This document shows positions 36,319-44,396 of a stretch of DNA of 64,000 bases, piece by piece (position 1 is the stretch's first letter; each line of letters begins with the position of its first letter). This DNA is from CAVXFS01 sp963761115 (GTDB taxonomy: Bacteria > Pseudomonadota > Gammaproteobacteria > Burkholderiales > Gallionellaceae): positions 62,001-126,000 of the forward strand of contig CAVXFS010000005.1 in the NCBI GenBank assembly GCA_963761115.1, read 5' to 3'. The notes below the pieces were generated by a model. That model worked only from the letters and a program-made list of their open reading frames with translations. It was not told the origin of the DNA and made no database searches. The position numbers were made by a program, and so were the translations under genes.

Positions 36319-38301
36319 ATGGATTTCTCCAAAGCTATAGCTAGCATTGCTTTACCTTGTCTGGCAATTGTCGGTGCGTTGTTTTTGAATATTGCTAATG
36401 CCCAATTGTTGTTACTGGCTTGGGTGTTGTTTTCGCTGTGGTCGGCACGGGATATTGACTCCAGCTTGGAAGCACCGGCACTGACCATGGTTCTGTTTTC
36501 TACATGGATTACGCTGGCCCAATTCTGGTCTGGTGTGGGATCTATCGGCTGGTTCACTACCTGGACATTCCTGGCCATTCCCTTGGCGTACGTAGGGTGG
36601 CTATTCCATTCCAGATACCGCCCGGCAGCATGGCATTTCATGCAAAATTTCCTCGGTTTTTTGGGTAGCCTGCTTGCTGTTTGGGGAATTATTCAAGTTG
36701 CTGCACTGGGCTACACTAGAGCTGTCGGCCCATTGTCCGATCCCAACACCTATGGATGTTTGCTCAATATCTTGTGGTTCCCGCTGTTTACGCACTTTCT
36801 TTCTTCGAAGCAGAACGAGGCCAAGCTCTATGGTGTCGTATTATTTGTAGTCCAGATGGCACTTATGATGTCTGGGTCGAGAACGGCATCACTGATATGG
36901 TTACTGTTATTTGCAGCAATTGCATTGTTACTATGGAATACTGTATCGCGGGCGCGTTTAGTGTTTATTTGCGCAATTGCCGCCGGCAATTATTTTATCT
37001 ACTCATTGCATTCAGGCCATCTTGCAGTTTCTTCCTATGAGGCGGCTATCAGCATACCGCACACTGCTCCAGTAGCCCATTTCCCCAGATTATTGATGTG
37101 GCAATCTACAATTCATATGTGGCTTGACTCGCCTTGGTTCGGAGGCGGATTAGGTTCATGGAATTATATTTATCCGGCTTACCGAATTGCTGATGAATCA
37201 GGAACCTCTGGATATTTCGCCCATAATGATTATTTGCAATTGCTACAGGAGGGGGGGGCAGTTTTTATTGTGATTTTTGTCGGGTTAATTGGATGGTTTT
37301 ATCTGGGTAACATTAGAAAACTGGCAACGAACTCTGGTTTGGAAAGGATTGAAAATTTAGGCTTATTGGCAGGAATTACTGCTGTGATTTTGCATGCAAC
37401 AGTAAATTTTTCATTTTATTTAATTTATATAAATATCCTGGTGGGAATATATTTTGGAAGATTGTCACAGGTGCCAGGTCAAGTTAGTCAGCCAAGCCAA
37501 CAAAAATCTGGTGTCTCATCAGGATCGTTGAACAAGGCAATTTCCGGAATGATGCTGATGGTAATTGCTGTAAATGGTTTCCATGCAATGCTTACTTCTG
37601 CGGGGCTATCGTTATTACGTTCTGAGTCAATAGCATGGAAAGCAGTTCATGTTATAGCACCAGCATCCAGCCCATATTCCGTAGCAGTATTGCTGGCTTC
37701 CATTAGGCCGTCCGATACAAATGCTCAGCGCTATATTGCGGCCAGCTTGAAAGATGAAGTTATTAATAATCAGACTATTAGCCCGCAACAGGCGAGAGGA
37801 ATGTTTGATGAAATCGTAAGTGATTATGAATTAATGCGAACGCAAAACAAGTATGATGCTGCAATCCCTGCATATGAGGCGGGCTTTCTTATTGATTTTG
37901 GCTTGAGGTATGGTTCTGACTCGAGTCGATTACAAACTGCCAGAAAGCTTCTTCAAGAATCATTGCGCAATGATCCCTCAAGAGTGGATAGTGCAATATT
38001 ACTTGCGGAAACTTACGTTCAGACTGGGGAACTGCAGACTGCTTATGGCATTCTGGCAGGAATGATTCCCAAAGCCTGGCGCGAACGCGATAGAATGATA
38101 ATAGAAGCAGAAATTTTAAAATTAAGAATGCCCCAGCACACCAAAGCCCTTTCTGACATACAGCAAGAATTGCGCAGCATGAGGGTCAATTGTCGAGTTG
38201 AGGAGTGTGGCGAGAAATATGCCAAAATAGTAAAAACAGCCAGGCAGACTTTGGATAATCTTGGGAAAGAAGCAAGTTCAGATAGTCGACAATTTCCGTG
38301 A
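36319..38301 (+). CDS. O-antigen ligase/PglL-like O-oligosaccharyltransferase (Wzy_C family)
   Basis: 660 residues: about twelve membrane helices (residues 1-430) with the Wzy_C-type loop (HNDYLQLLQEGG), then a C-terminal soluble part of about 200 residues with TPR-like helices. Placement right after a type IV pilin is the usual setting for pilin O-glycan ligases (PglL/TfpO). An eight-G tract at 37251-37258 lies in the coding frame. No ribosome-binding site is obvious. A lipopolysaccharide role remains possible. Confidence 0.8.
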   Translation: MDFSKAIASIALPCLAIVGALFLNIANAQLLLLAWVLFSLWSARDIDSSLEAPALTMVLFSTWITLAQFWSGVGSIGWFTTWTFLAIPLAYVGWLFHSRYRPAAWHFMQNFLGFLGSLLAVWGIIQVAALGYTRAVGPLSDPNTYGCLLNILWFPLFTHFLSSKQNEAKLYGVVLFVVQMALMMSGSRTASLIWLLLFAAIALLLWNTVSRARLVFICAIAAGNYFIYSLHSGHLAVSSYEAAISIPHTAPVAHFPRLLMWQSTIHMWLDSPWFGGGLGSWNYIYPAYRIADESGTSGYFAHNDYLQLLQEGGAVFIVIFVGLIGWFYLGNIRKLATNSGLERIENLGLLAGITAVILHATVNFSFYLIYINILVGIYFGRLSQVPGQVSQPSQQKSGVSSGSLNKAISGMMLMVIAVNGFHAMLTSAGLSLLRSESIAWKAVHVIAPASSPYSVAVLLASIRPSDTNAQRYIAASLKDEVINNQTISPQQARGMFDEIVSDYELMRTQNKYDAAIPAYEAGFLIDFGLRYGSDSSRLQTARKLLQESLRNDPSRVDSAILLAETYVQTGELQTAYGILAGMIPKAWRERDRMIIEAEILKLRMPQHTKALSDIQQELRSMRVNCRVEECGEKYAKIVKTARQTLDNLGKEASSDSRQFP

Positions 38302-38569
38302 GCTGGAGTTGATTCGTAAATTTAATCCTAAATGCCTGCATATCAAACAGTTATCATTTCACAACATGTCCTTGTCTGGGTTCACAGATCTACAAATCAT
38401 TAGGAACGCAACAAATCCCTAACTTGAATAAAAACTACATAGGCGAGCCGGTTTGTGATCTAAAAAGGTCTTGCGCAGGATAAAATAGCGATGTTAAAAT
38501 CGTTCGACATAAAAACAATGTTTGGTTTATTGTTATTTTACGTATAAATACTAATATGGAGGAAGAAAT

Positions 38570-38674
38570 ATGCTTGAGCCAGATACAACAACAAGCCAAG
38601 TTCTTGTGATGTACGCGTTTATTTTTGCGTTCTTTTTTGGAATAGCTTTAATTTTACTTAAAAAGAATTCTTAA
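38570..38674 (+). CDS. 34-residue membrane micro-protein at the head of the oxidase cluster
   Basis: ATG 38570 follows GGAGGAAG at the right distance. The product has a short polar start, one membrane helix (VMYAFIFAFFFGIALILL) and a KKNS end. In form it is like CcoQ or CydX-type oxidase subunits. No homology can be claimed. It lies 140 bases before a diheme cytochrome c gene. Confidence 0.65.
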   Translation: MLEPDTTTSQVLVMYAFIFAFFFGIALILLKKNS

Positions 38675-38814
38675 TAGCCTTTTCGCCAAGACTAATTCGG
38701 TTGCCCTTGGGTCAGCTTTTCAAGTCTGCGGATGGGTGTAGCCATGAAATTCGTGGCAGATGATTCATGGAAAACTTTATTTCAAGAACTCAAATAGGGG
38801 TGAGGGAAATGTGT

Positions 38815-39645
38815 ATGTCTAAATTTATTTTGTCTTCATTGCTTATGGCTGCTTTTTTCATGTCCGGAGTGGCTTCTGCAGTTCCTAATATTGCTAATGG
38901 CAAGACTATCTTTACAGAAGGAAAGGGAGATGACGTTCAGCCTTGTCAAACTTGCCATGGAGAAAATGCCCAAGGGAATGATGACATGGGAGCGCCTCGC
39001 CTAGCAAATATCGGTTTTGGCTACATTGTCAAACAACTTACTGATTTTTCTCAGGACAAACGTACACCATCCGGACTTGGGGCTGTAATGAACGGTTTTG
39101 CCAAGGGACTGAGTGATCAAGATCGTCGCGATGTGGCGGCGTACGTTAATTCATTGAAGACTACACCAGAGATATCAGATCTGAAAGCGCTTAAAGAATC
39201 AGGTCAGGCAATTGGTGAAGAGGAATATAAGGGAATGGAATTAGTAATGTCCGGACGATTAGATCCGGAAAATATGGTGGACGGACGACCAGATCCGACG
39301 AAAACTGGGCAGAATGACATCCCTGCGTGTTCCTCATGCCATCAATACAATGGTGCTGGCGTCGACCCCGTATTCCCCAAGATTGGCGAGCAGAGGTATG
39401 TGTACCTGGTCAATCAATTGCATAACTGGCGCGCAAACGATAGCGATATTGAGAATGGGGCTATCGCAAGGAAGAATGATCCCGAACTTAATAATGTCGG
39501 GATAATGCGTGCCGTGGCGAAGAAACTTAGTGATGAGGATATACTTAACGTTGCTGCATATCTATCCCATGCTTCTCCGACAAGAGGTGGAGGTGATACT
39601 GTACCAGACAATAAAACCTTGCTGGAAGCCGTTTCTAAAAAGTAA
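38815..39645 (+). CDS. diheme cytochrome c (c4-like), periplasmic
   Basis: 276 residues with a signal peptide ending GVASAV. Two class I c-type domains carry CQTCH (44-48) and CSSCH (172-176). The methionine ligands are likely in AVMNGF and near GIMRAV. ATG 38815 is preceded by GAGGG at eight bases; the in-frame ATG 38809 is too close to it. It is probably a soluble electron donor to the oxidase encoded downstream. A terminator follows directly. Confidence 0.88.
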   Translation: MSKFILSSLLMAAFFMSGVASAVPNIANGKTIFTEGKGDDVQPCQTCHGENAQGNDDMGAPRLANIGFGYIVKQLTDFSQDKRTPSGLGAVMNGFAKGLSDQDRRDVAAYVNSLKTTPEISDLKALKESGQAIGEEEYKGMELVMSGRLDPENMVDGRPDPTKTGQNDIPACSSCHQYNGAGVDPVFPKIGEQRYVYLVNQLHNWRANDSDIENGAIARKNDPELNNVGIMRAVAKKLSDEDILNVAAYLSHASPTRGGGDTVPDNKTLLEAVSKK

Positions 39646-39675
39646 TTTATCGTATCTCTGCTATACAATTAGCAG

Positions 39676-39713
39676 GCCCCGTGCCGATAATAGGGCACGG
39701 GGCTTTTGTTTTT
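39676..39713 (+). terminator. Rho-independent terminator after the diheme cytochrome gene
   Basis: GCCCCGTGCC (39676-39685) pairs with GGCACGGGGC (39694-39703), followed by TTTTGTTTTT. Confidence 0.92.
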
Positions 39714-39877
39714 GAACTATTGATTGAACCTTATAGATTAAGGGCGTATCAAACTCTCTTAATTTATCGTCCATTTATTAAAGGGCGGAATCCGGTATTT
39801 ACATATCCACACGTGTGCGAATTTCAGAGGTGGGCGCACATTAAGCATGAATCATTTGCTACTAAAAGGTATTTTGC

Positions 39878-40474
39878 ATGGCTAATAGTGGTTTGAAGCG
39901 TGGTGAGAAAATTCTGTTTGGAGTGTTCGCTCTAATAGGCATTTTTGCCGTTGCGAGTTTAGTAATGCTGGAAGTTGTACGTGCACACATGGATAAACCC
40001 ATGTATCCAATTACTACACATTTTGATTTCTCATCAGATGGTTTGCGAGGATCCACATTATTTCGCAAATATGAATGCAGTGATTGCCATCGAGCCTTGA
40101 ACAGCGGCACAAACATGGGTCTGGATTTGGATGGAATTGGCACAAGACGAAGTTCTCAATATCTAATCAACTTTCTAAAAAATCCGGAAGCAACATACGA
40201 GACAAAGACAGTGGATCATGGTTTGCCACCCAAACGTGCAGCTTTTGTTTCTGATTTGCCAGCGGAAGATTTGCGATTGATGGCAGTTTTTCTTTCCGAA
40301 TTACGGGCTGATCCTGGTTCGCCGGCAGCGGAGGCACCATTGGGACCTTCAGGTTTTATTGATGAAATGGTAAAGATTTGGGCACCTAAAAACTGGAAAG
40401 CTGAATATAAGGATGTCCGTGAGCCAGGGACAGATAATTCGAAAGAGGAACAGCATGACGCAACAACAAAATGA
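39878..40474 (+). CDS. membrane-anchored monoheme cytochrome c
   Basis: 198 residues: RGEKILF, one membrane helix (about 14-33), then a periplasmic cytochrome domain with CSDCH (67-71). The layout is that of CcoO/NorC-type anchored subunits but the domain is small. It is a paralogue of the cytochrome at 48315 (shared N-terminal RGEK and the D-GIG-RS pattern after the heme). It overlaps the next gene by 20 bases. Confidence 0.85.
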   Translation: MANSGLKRGEKILFGVFALIGIFAVASLVMLEVVRAHMDKPMYPITTHFDFSSDGLRGSTLFRKYECSDCHRALNSGTNMGLDLDGIGTRRSSQYLINFLKNPEATYETKTVDHGLPPKRAAFVSDLPAEDLRLMAVFLSELRADPGSPAAEAPLGPSGFIDEMVKIWAPKNWKAEYKDVREPGTDNSKEEQHDATTK

Positions 40475-40964
40475 ACCTTGGGTAGCAGACACAGAATATA
40501 CGAAATATACCTTATGGTTTATTTACGCTTGCATAATTTATAGCATCATCGGTTTTTCCTGGGGGGCGCTGATGGGCGGGCTCCCTGCATTCCGCCATAT
40601 TGTTGATAGTGGAGTGCATGGGCACAGAATAGTTTTGGCACATACACACATTAATTTGTTGGGATGGGTGGAGATGGCCATATTTGGCTCAATTTACTAT
40701 CTTGTCCCTAGATTGGTCAGGAGATCGATATACAGCCTTCGCTTGGTTAAGGTTCATTTCTGGATGCACAATTTTGGTTTGTTGGGAGTTGTAGTTTTCT
40801 TCAGCGCATCAGGTCTGACCGGGATTTATGTCGATGGAGGAGAGGATGTGGCCTCGCGCTTCATGGCTTTGGCTGGATTCTTTGGCGGATTGGTTTTGCT
40901 GGCGAATATTATTTGGGGCTATAACATTTTTAAAACTTGTTATGGATGGAATCGCAAGGCATGA
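40455..40964 (+). CDS. four-helix protein resembling only the C-terminal part of CcoN
   Basis: 169 residues with four membrane helices. LAHTHINLLGW (His63, His65) and IYSLRLVKVHFWMHN align with AHAHLALLGF and LYSLTLGNIHFWML of the full CcoN at 44397 (its helices IX-XII). In CcoN these two histidines hold the low-spin heme b and heme b3. The CuB histidines and the tyrosine are absent, so it cannot be an oxidase alone. A heme-b electron carrier or a heme-delivery/assembly factor is possible. AGAGGAA precedes the ATG. Confidence 0.8.
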   Translation: MTQQQNEPWVADTEYTKYTLWFIYACIIYSIIGFSWGALMGGLPAFRHIVDSGVHGHRIVLAHTHINLLGWVEMAIFGSIYYLVPRLVRRSIYSLRLVKVHFWMHNFGLLGVVVFFSASGLTGIYVDGGEDVASRFMALAGFFGGLVLLANIIWGYNIFKTCYGWNRKA

Positions 40965-41476
40965 AAGCGGGATTGTTGCAACTGTTGATTATTGTTTCGG
41001 CCATAGGAATAGGGGGCTGCGGCAGTCAGTTTGAGTCTGGATTGCAGGATGGGGTTGTTGCTCCCAGATTGCCAACGAAGACTTTGGCAGATGTAGGTGG
41101 CGACATGAGCAGAATTACGACTTATCGTCAGCCGGATGCGCGTATGTATCAATATTCCCTCGATAAAGCCCTGGCGTTAGGTAAGCCAATCGTGCTGGAA
41201 TTTGCTACCCCGGGCCATTGCACAGTATGTGATGGGCAATTGCAAATTGTAAAGGCATTGATGGAAAAGTACCAGAGTCAGGTGCTCTTTCTTCACATGG
41301 ACCAATACATGAATCCTGAGGCATTCAAGGCATATGGCGTTATGGGAGATCCCTGGACGTTCTTTATTGATGCCAAGGGAGTGGTTCGCCATCACCGTGC
41401 AGGCAGCATGCTGTATGGTGAGATGGAGATGGATATTCAGGACATACTTAAAGTTGGCCCGGGGGTTGCGAGTTAG
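40961..41476 (+). CDS. thioredoxin-like lipoprotein with CxxC
   Basis: 171 residues. Lipobox IGGC is followed by a thioredoxin fold: KPIVLEFATPGHCTVCDGQ with the redox pair CTVC, and the cis-Pro region MGDPWTFFIDAKG. It is coupled to the mini-CcoN gene (ATGA). A periplasmic disulfide reductant or copper/cytochrome c maturation role for the neighbouring oxidase is the likely job. It is not a Sco protein, as the Sco CxxxC-His pattern is missing. Confidence 0.82.
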   Translation: MKAGLLQLLIIVSAIGIGGCGSQFESGLQDGVVAPRLPTKTLADVGGDMSRITTYRQPDARMYQYSLDKALALGKPIVLEFATPGHCTVCDGQLQIVKALMEKYQSQVLFLHMDQYMNPEAFKAYGVMGDPWTFFIDAKGVVRHHRAGSMLYGEMEMDIQDILKVGPGVAS

Positions 41477-41482
41477 TCAGCT

Positions 41483-41932
41483 ATGAGTGTGTTTAAAATT
41501 GATTTGGTCCAAGACTTTAAAGGAATGACATGGGACTTGCTCCTTTACGTTCCTACTGTGGTTGCTTTGCTTTCAATGGCCGCTAAGTTTTGGTATGGAG
41601 ACGAGCATGAGTTAGCTTATTTGCTTGTATTCCTAGGCAGCTTTTTCTGTATTTCCGGCGCTAATCGCATATTTAAGACCAGGCTTATGATTTTGCCGTC
41701 TTCTCCTGTTGCCATTGAAATTGACAAATCTGTAAGCTTGATATTACGAAATGGTGTGCGCTTGAATATAGTAAAAGACCTGAAATTTTTTTCTGATTAC
41801 GCCGGAAAGTCTTTTGGTATGGCAGGGATGAGTGGTTCAGGTCAACGATTACAGTTCGTATTCCATAAGGGGCAGTTTCCCTCTGCGCAAGATTACCGAG
41901 ATGTTCAAGAAAATATTAAAAAACTAAAGTAA
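41483..41932 (+). CDS. membrane protein of unknown function, two helices plus soluble domain
   Basis: 149 residues. Two membrane helices (about 20-65) are followed by a beta-rich cytoplasmic-looking domain (MILPSSPVAIEIDKS, LRLNIVKDLKFFSDYAGK). I do not recognise the family. It follows the thioredoxin-like gene after six bases and is the last gene of the first oxidase sub-operon. Confidence 0.7.
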   Translation: MSVFKIDLVQDFKGMTWDLLLYVPTVVALLSMAAKFWYGDEHELAYLLVFLGSFFCISGANRIFKTRLMILPSSPVAIEIDKSVSLILRNGVRLNIVKDLKFFSDYAGKSFGMAGMSGSGQRLQFVFHKGQFPSAQDYRDVQENIKKLK

Positions 41933-42006
41933 GCCGAAATAAATACCAAAGAGATCGATATTAAAAATGATTGCCTTGAGTGGTGTGCACTCGGGATTGC
42001 TGAATA

Positions 42007-42207
42007 CTATTTTCGCTTACGTCGTTGCATGACATCCCATGCCATATAACCAATAGCCGTTAGATCGGCAAGACAAATCAGCGCAATTAATAGCACTTCT
42101 GTGTCATAACTTACCAGGCCACCTACCAGCATATGCATGGCAAAGCCCATGATAAATAATGAGCTGATTGCAACAACCAAATAAACTAATATTTCCTGAA
42201 TAGGCAT
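42007..42207 (-). CDS. 66-residue two-helix membrane protein
   Basis: Two membrane helices and a basic tail (MQRRKRK). No recognised family. It is leftward, five bases after the membrane protein gene below, and opposite to the oxidase genes. Confidence 0.6.
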   Translation of the reverse strand: MPIQEILVYLVVAISSLFIMGFAMHMLVGGLVSYDTEVLLIALICLADLTAIGYMAWDVMQRRKRK

Positions 42208-42212
42208 GAAAA

Positions 42213-43658
42213 TTACTTTTCTTCAGATGTTGGGGTTGTTGTTTTGATGCGCAATAGTGCCCCGCCCTGTTGCAAGGCAATCGTTTCCGAACTGGCTCCT
42301 CCGATTGTTGCAAGGTTATGGGCAAGTTCCGAATTAGCAGATAGCTGTGGATCGAAAAGCAAGTAATTCAAGCCCGTCAGCATATCAAGTTGTGATTTTG
42401 GGTTTTCTGTAGCCGGAGGCAATGGCAAAGTATCGCATTTACAGGCGATCATTGTGCGGCTTGGCCATTGGCTCGCAATTCTTATATGCGCCTCATCCTT
42501 ATTGTTTTCTTCGGCAACTTTGCGAGCGCTTTCAACTTCTTCAGTTAAGGTTTTAATTAACTGGTCTTGTACAGATAGCATGCCACTTTGACGAATCGCA
42601 TAATGCATCTTATCAGCATGCATAAATAGAGTTAACAGAATAATTACCAGAACCAGTGCAATTCCTCGTTGCTGAATAAATCCCCCGGAAAATTGTTGCG
42701 AGCGTAACAAAATAGGAAATCCGAAAAATAAAATTATGCATAAAGCGATCAGTGACCAAGTTGCATCACATGCAAATGCCCCAAGGAATACAGCAATAAG
42801 AAGAGATCGGCCAAAAAGATCCGGCCATAGCTTGCGATACTGCATTGCGATGATAATCGCCAGAATTAATAGCAGACTGCCGCCTGATATCCAGCGAGCA
42901 GTTGTCATTTCGTTCGCTACGGAGTAGTCAAGAATAATCGTCGCAAGACTGACAATGGGATTTTGGAACCAAATCAAATTGGACCACCCCGCTTTAATTA
43001 GCAAAGTGACGAGAACGACAATGCCAATCCCCCAGAAAAAGAATTTTTGCTGCCTGGAATTAATCGGATCCTTATACCATGACCAAAGTAGTGAAAGAGG
43101 ATAAGCCAAACCTATAGGATGTAAGCTAACACACAGGGCGCAAATAAATAGTTGGCCAAAAAACCACCCACCGAATGGCCGGGGATCAAGACGATACGCA
43201 GCATCAATCCAAGCCCCCAGAATAAATGACAGGAGAATATAAACTCCGGGGGAAAGAGAGTCGACCTGGTCTAAACTTAAGGGAGAAAGAATTAAAAGTC
43301 CCGCAGCAAGCAATGCACATTCGGCATCAGTTCTTCGCCTTTGCCATATGAAAAGGAGCCAGGTTGTAAGGCCCAGCAACAAAATAGTAAAAATTTTTGC
43401 TGCAAAAATATTACCGGTCCAGAGAATTCCAATCGGAAAATATAGAACAAAGCGTAAATCGGGTGCGCCAAATGTAACTACGGAACTGGCAATTTGATCA
43501 GCGATTGACCAGGAAAGTAATAGTGACTGGGCCGAGCCTTCGTTCAGATGGTATGGATCGTGGCGAAGGAGTAATAAAAAGGCTGAGCCCCATAAAAATA
43601 ACGCTATATAACCCCAGTAATGCACTGGAATCTGGATCTTAAAATTATGGTTTGTCAT
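42213..43658 (-). CDS. polytopic membrane protein, glycosyltransferase-C-like
   Basis: 481 residues from ATG 43658 (a TTG at 43688 would add 10). About eleven membrane helices fill residues 20-350. A soluble C-terminal part (about 370-480) has a CKCD motif. The helix pattern recalls GT-C glycosyltransferases, but the acidic motif is not clear. It interrupts the oxidase cluster on the opposite strand. Confidence 0.65.
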   Translation of the reverse strand: MTNHNFKIQIPVHYWGYIALFLWGSAFLLLLRHDPYHLNEGSAQSLLLSWSIADQIASSVVTFGAPDLRFVLYFPIGILWTGNIFAAKIFTILLLGLTTWLLFIWQRRRTDAECALLAAGLLILSPLSLDQVDSLSPGVYILLSFILGAWIDAAYRLDPRPFGGWFFGQLFICALCVSLHPIGLAYPLSLLWSWYKDPINSRQQKFFFWGIGIVVLVTLLIKAGWSNLIWFQNPIVSLATIILDYSVANEMTTARWISGGSLLLILAIIIAMQYRKLWPDLFGRSLLIAVFLGAFACDATWSLIALCIILFFGFPILLRSQQFSGGFIQQRGIALVLVIILLTLFMHADKMHYAIRQSGMLSVQDQLIKTLTEEVESARKVAEENNKDEAHIRIASQWPSRTMIACKCDTLPLPPATENPKSQLDMLTGLNYLLFDPQLSANSELAHNLATIGGASSETIALQQGGALLRIKTTTPTSEEK

Positions 43659-43731
43659 TAATTCAGGGAGGATTTGTTTAAAATTCAAGAAGATTTATAT
43701 AAGCATGTTTATTAGCGCGATTAGTATGTTC

Positions 43732-43760
43732 TTGACATGCTAATTATAGGGTTTTATTAT
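43732..43760 (+). promoter_or_regulatory. near-consensus sigma-70 promoter of the oxidase operon
   Basis: TTGACA (43732-43737) and TATTAT (43755-43760) are 17 bases apart, an almost perfect strong promoter. It lies about 150 bases before the first gene of the rightward ccoN operon and points away from the divergent membrane-protein gene. Confidence 0.8.
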
Positions 43761-43904
43761 ACCACCGGTTCAATTCTACTGGCTTGGTGCGTGCGCAGGG
43801 GGCGATGTAATACGCGTGCTACTAAATGATTTTGCTATTTGCTTGCGAAGTTATATTTTAGAGATATGTATTGTTTCTTTTGGGTTTAGTCAAAAAAATG
43901 GGGG

Positions 43905-44189
43905 ATGCAAATGCAAAGAAAGTCGTTAACATCTAGATCGTTTTGGTTGATTGTAATCGCAGGTATGGTTACGGGCATGGGTAATGGTAGCGTGTTTGGC
44001 GCTGCCATGATGTGTATGTTAGGCCGTGCGCCTTTTGCAAGTTGGGGGGGGGAAGGGGGTACTGCATATATGCCATCAACTTTTACTGGTTTCATGGATA
44101 TGGCGATGATAGTCTTTGGCGTTGCTTTTTGCCTGATCATGATAGTAGGCTTAAACCGCCATGATGCGCTTGAAAAACCTGCCGCATAA
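43905..44189 (+). CDS. 94-residue two-helix membrane protein at the head of the ccoN operon
   Basis: Two membrane helices (about 14-36 and 65-84) joined by a Gly-rich periplasmic loop. A run of nine G (44044-44052) encodes WGG and could slip. ATG 43911 is an alternative start, better spaced from the GGGG at 43901. Family unknown; its position suggests a structural or assembly subunit of the oxidase. Confidence 0.7.
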   Translation: MQMQRKSLTSRSFWLIVIAGMVTGMGNGSVFGAAMMCMLGRAPFASWGGEGGTAYMPSTFTGFMDMAMIVFGVAFCLIMIVGLNRHDALEKPAA

Positions 44190-44233
44190 TTTTTTTGATT
44201 CGAAATTTTGACGTATTATTTTAAGGAGGAATT

Positions 44234-44335
44234 ATGAGCGCGACTGTGATAATTGCAGGTGTGTTTTGCATACTCTTGGCATTTTCGAGCATGGTGCTTT
44301 CGGCTTACCTATTCATGCCGAAGAAGAAAAAATAA
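44234..44335 (+). CDS. 33-residue membrane micro-protein
   Basis: AAGGAGGAAT lies directly before ATG 44234. One helix (VIIAGVFCILLAFSSMVLSA) and the basic end MPKKKK. It lies 61 bases before the CcoN gene and has the form of an accessory oxidase subunit. Too short for a family call. Confidence 0.7.
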   Translation: MSATVIIAGVFCILLAFSSMVLSAYLFMPKKKK

Positions 44336-44396
44336 TTCACAATTACGTTGGCGCTAGTCTTAGTCACCAATAAGCTTGTTTAGGAGGAGAAGCAGA

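Noticed and set aside
39714..39877. FNR/Anr box before the anchored cytochrome gene (TTGAT and ATCAA are both present)
   Set aside because: The half-sites are about 20 bases apart instead of four, so this is chance.
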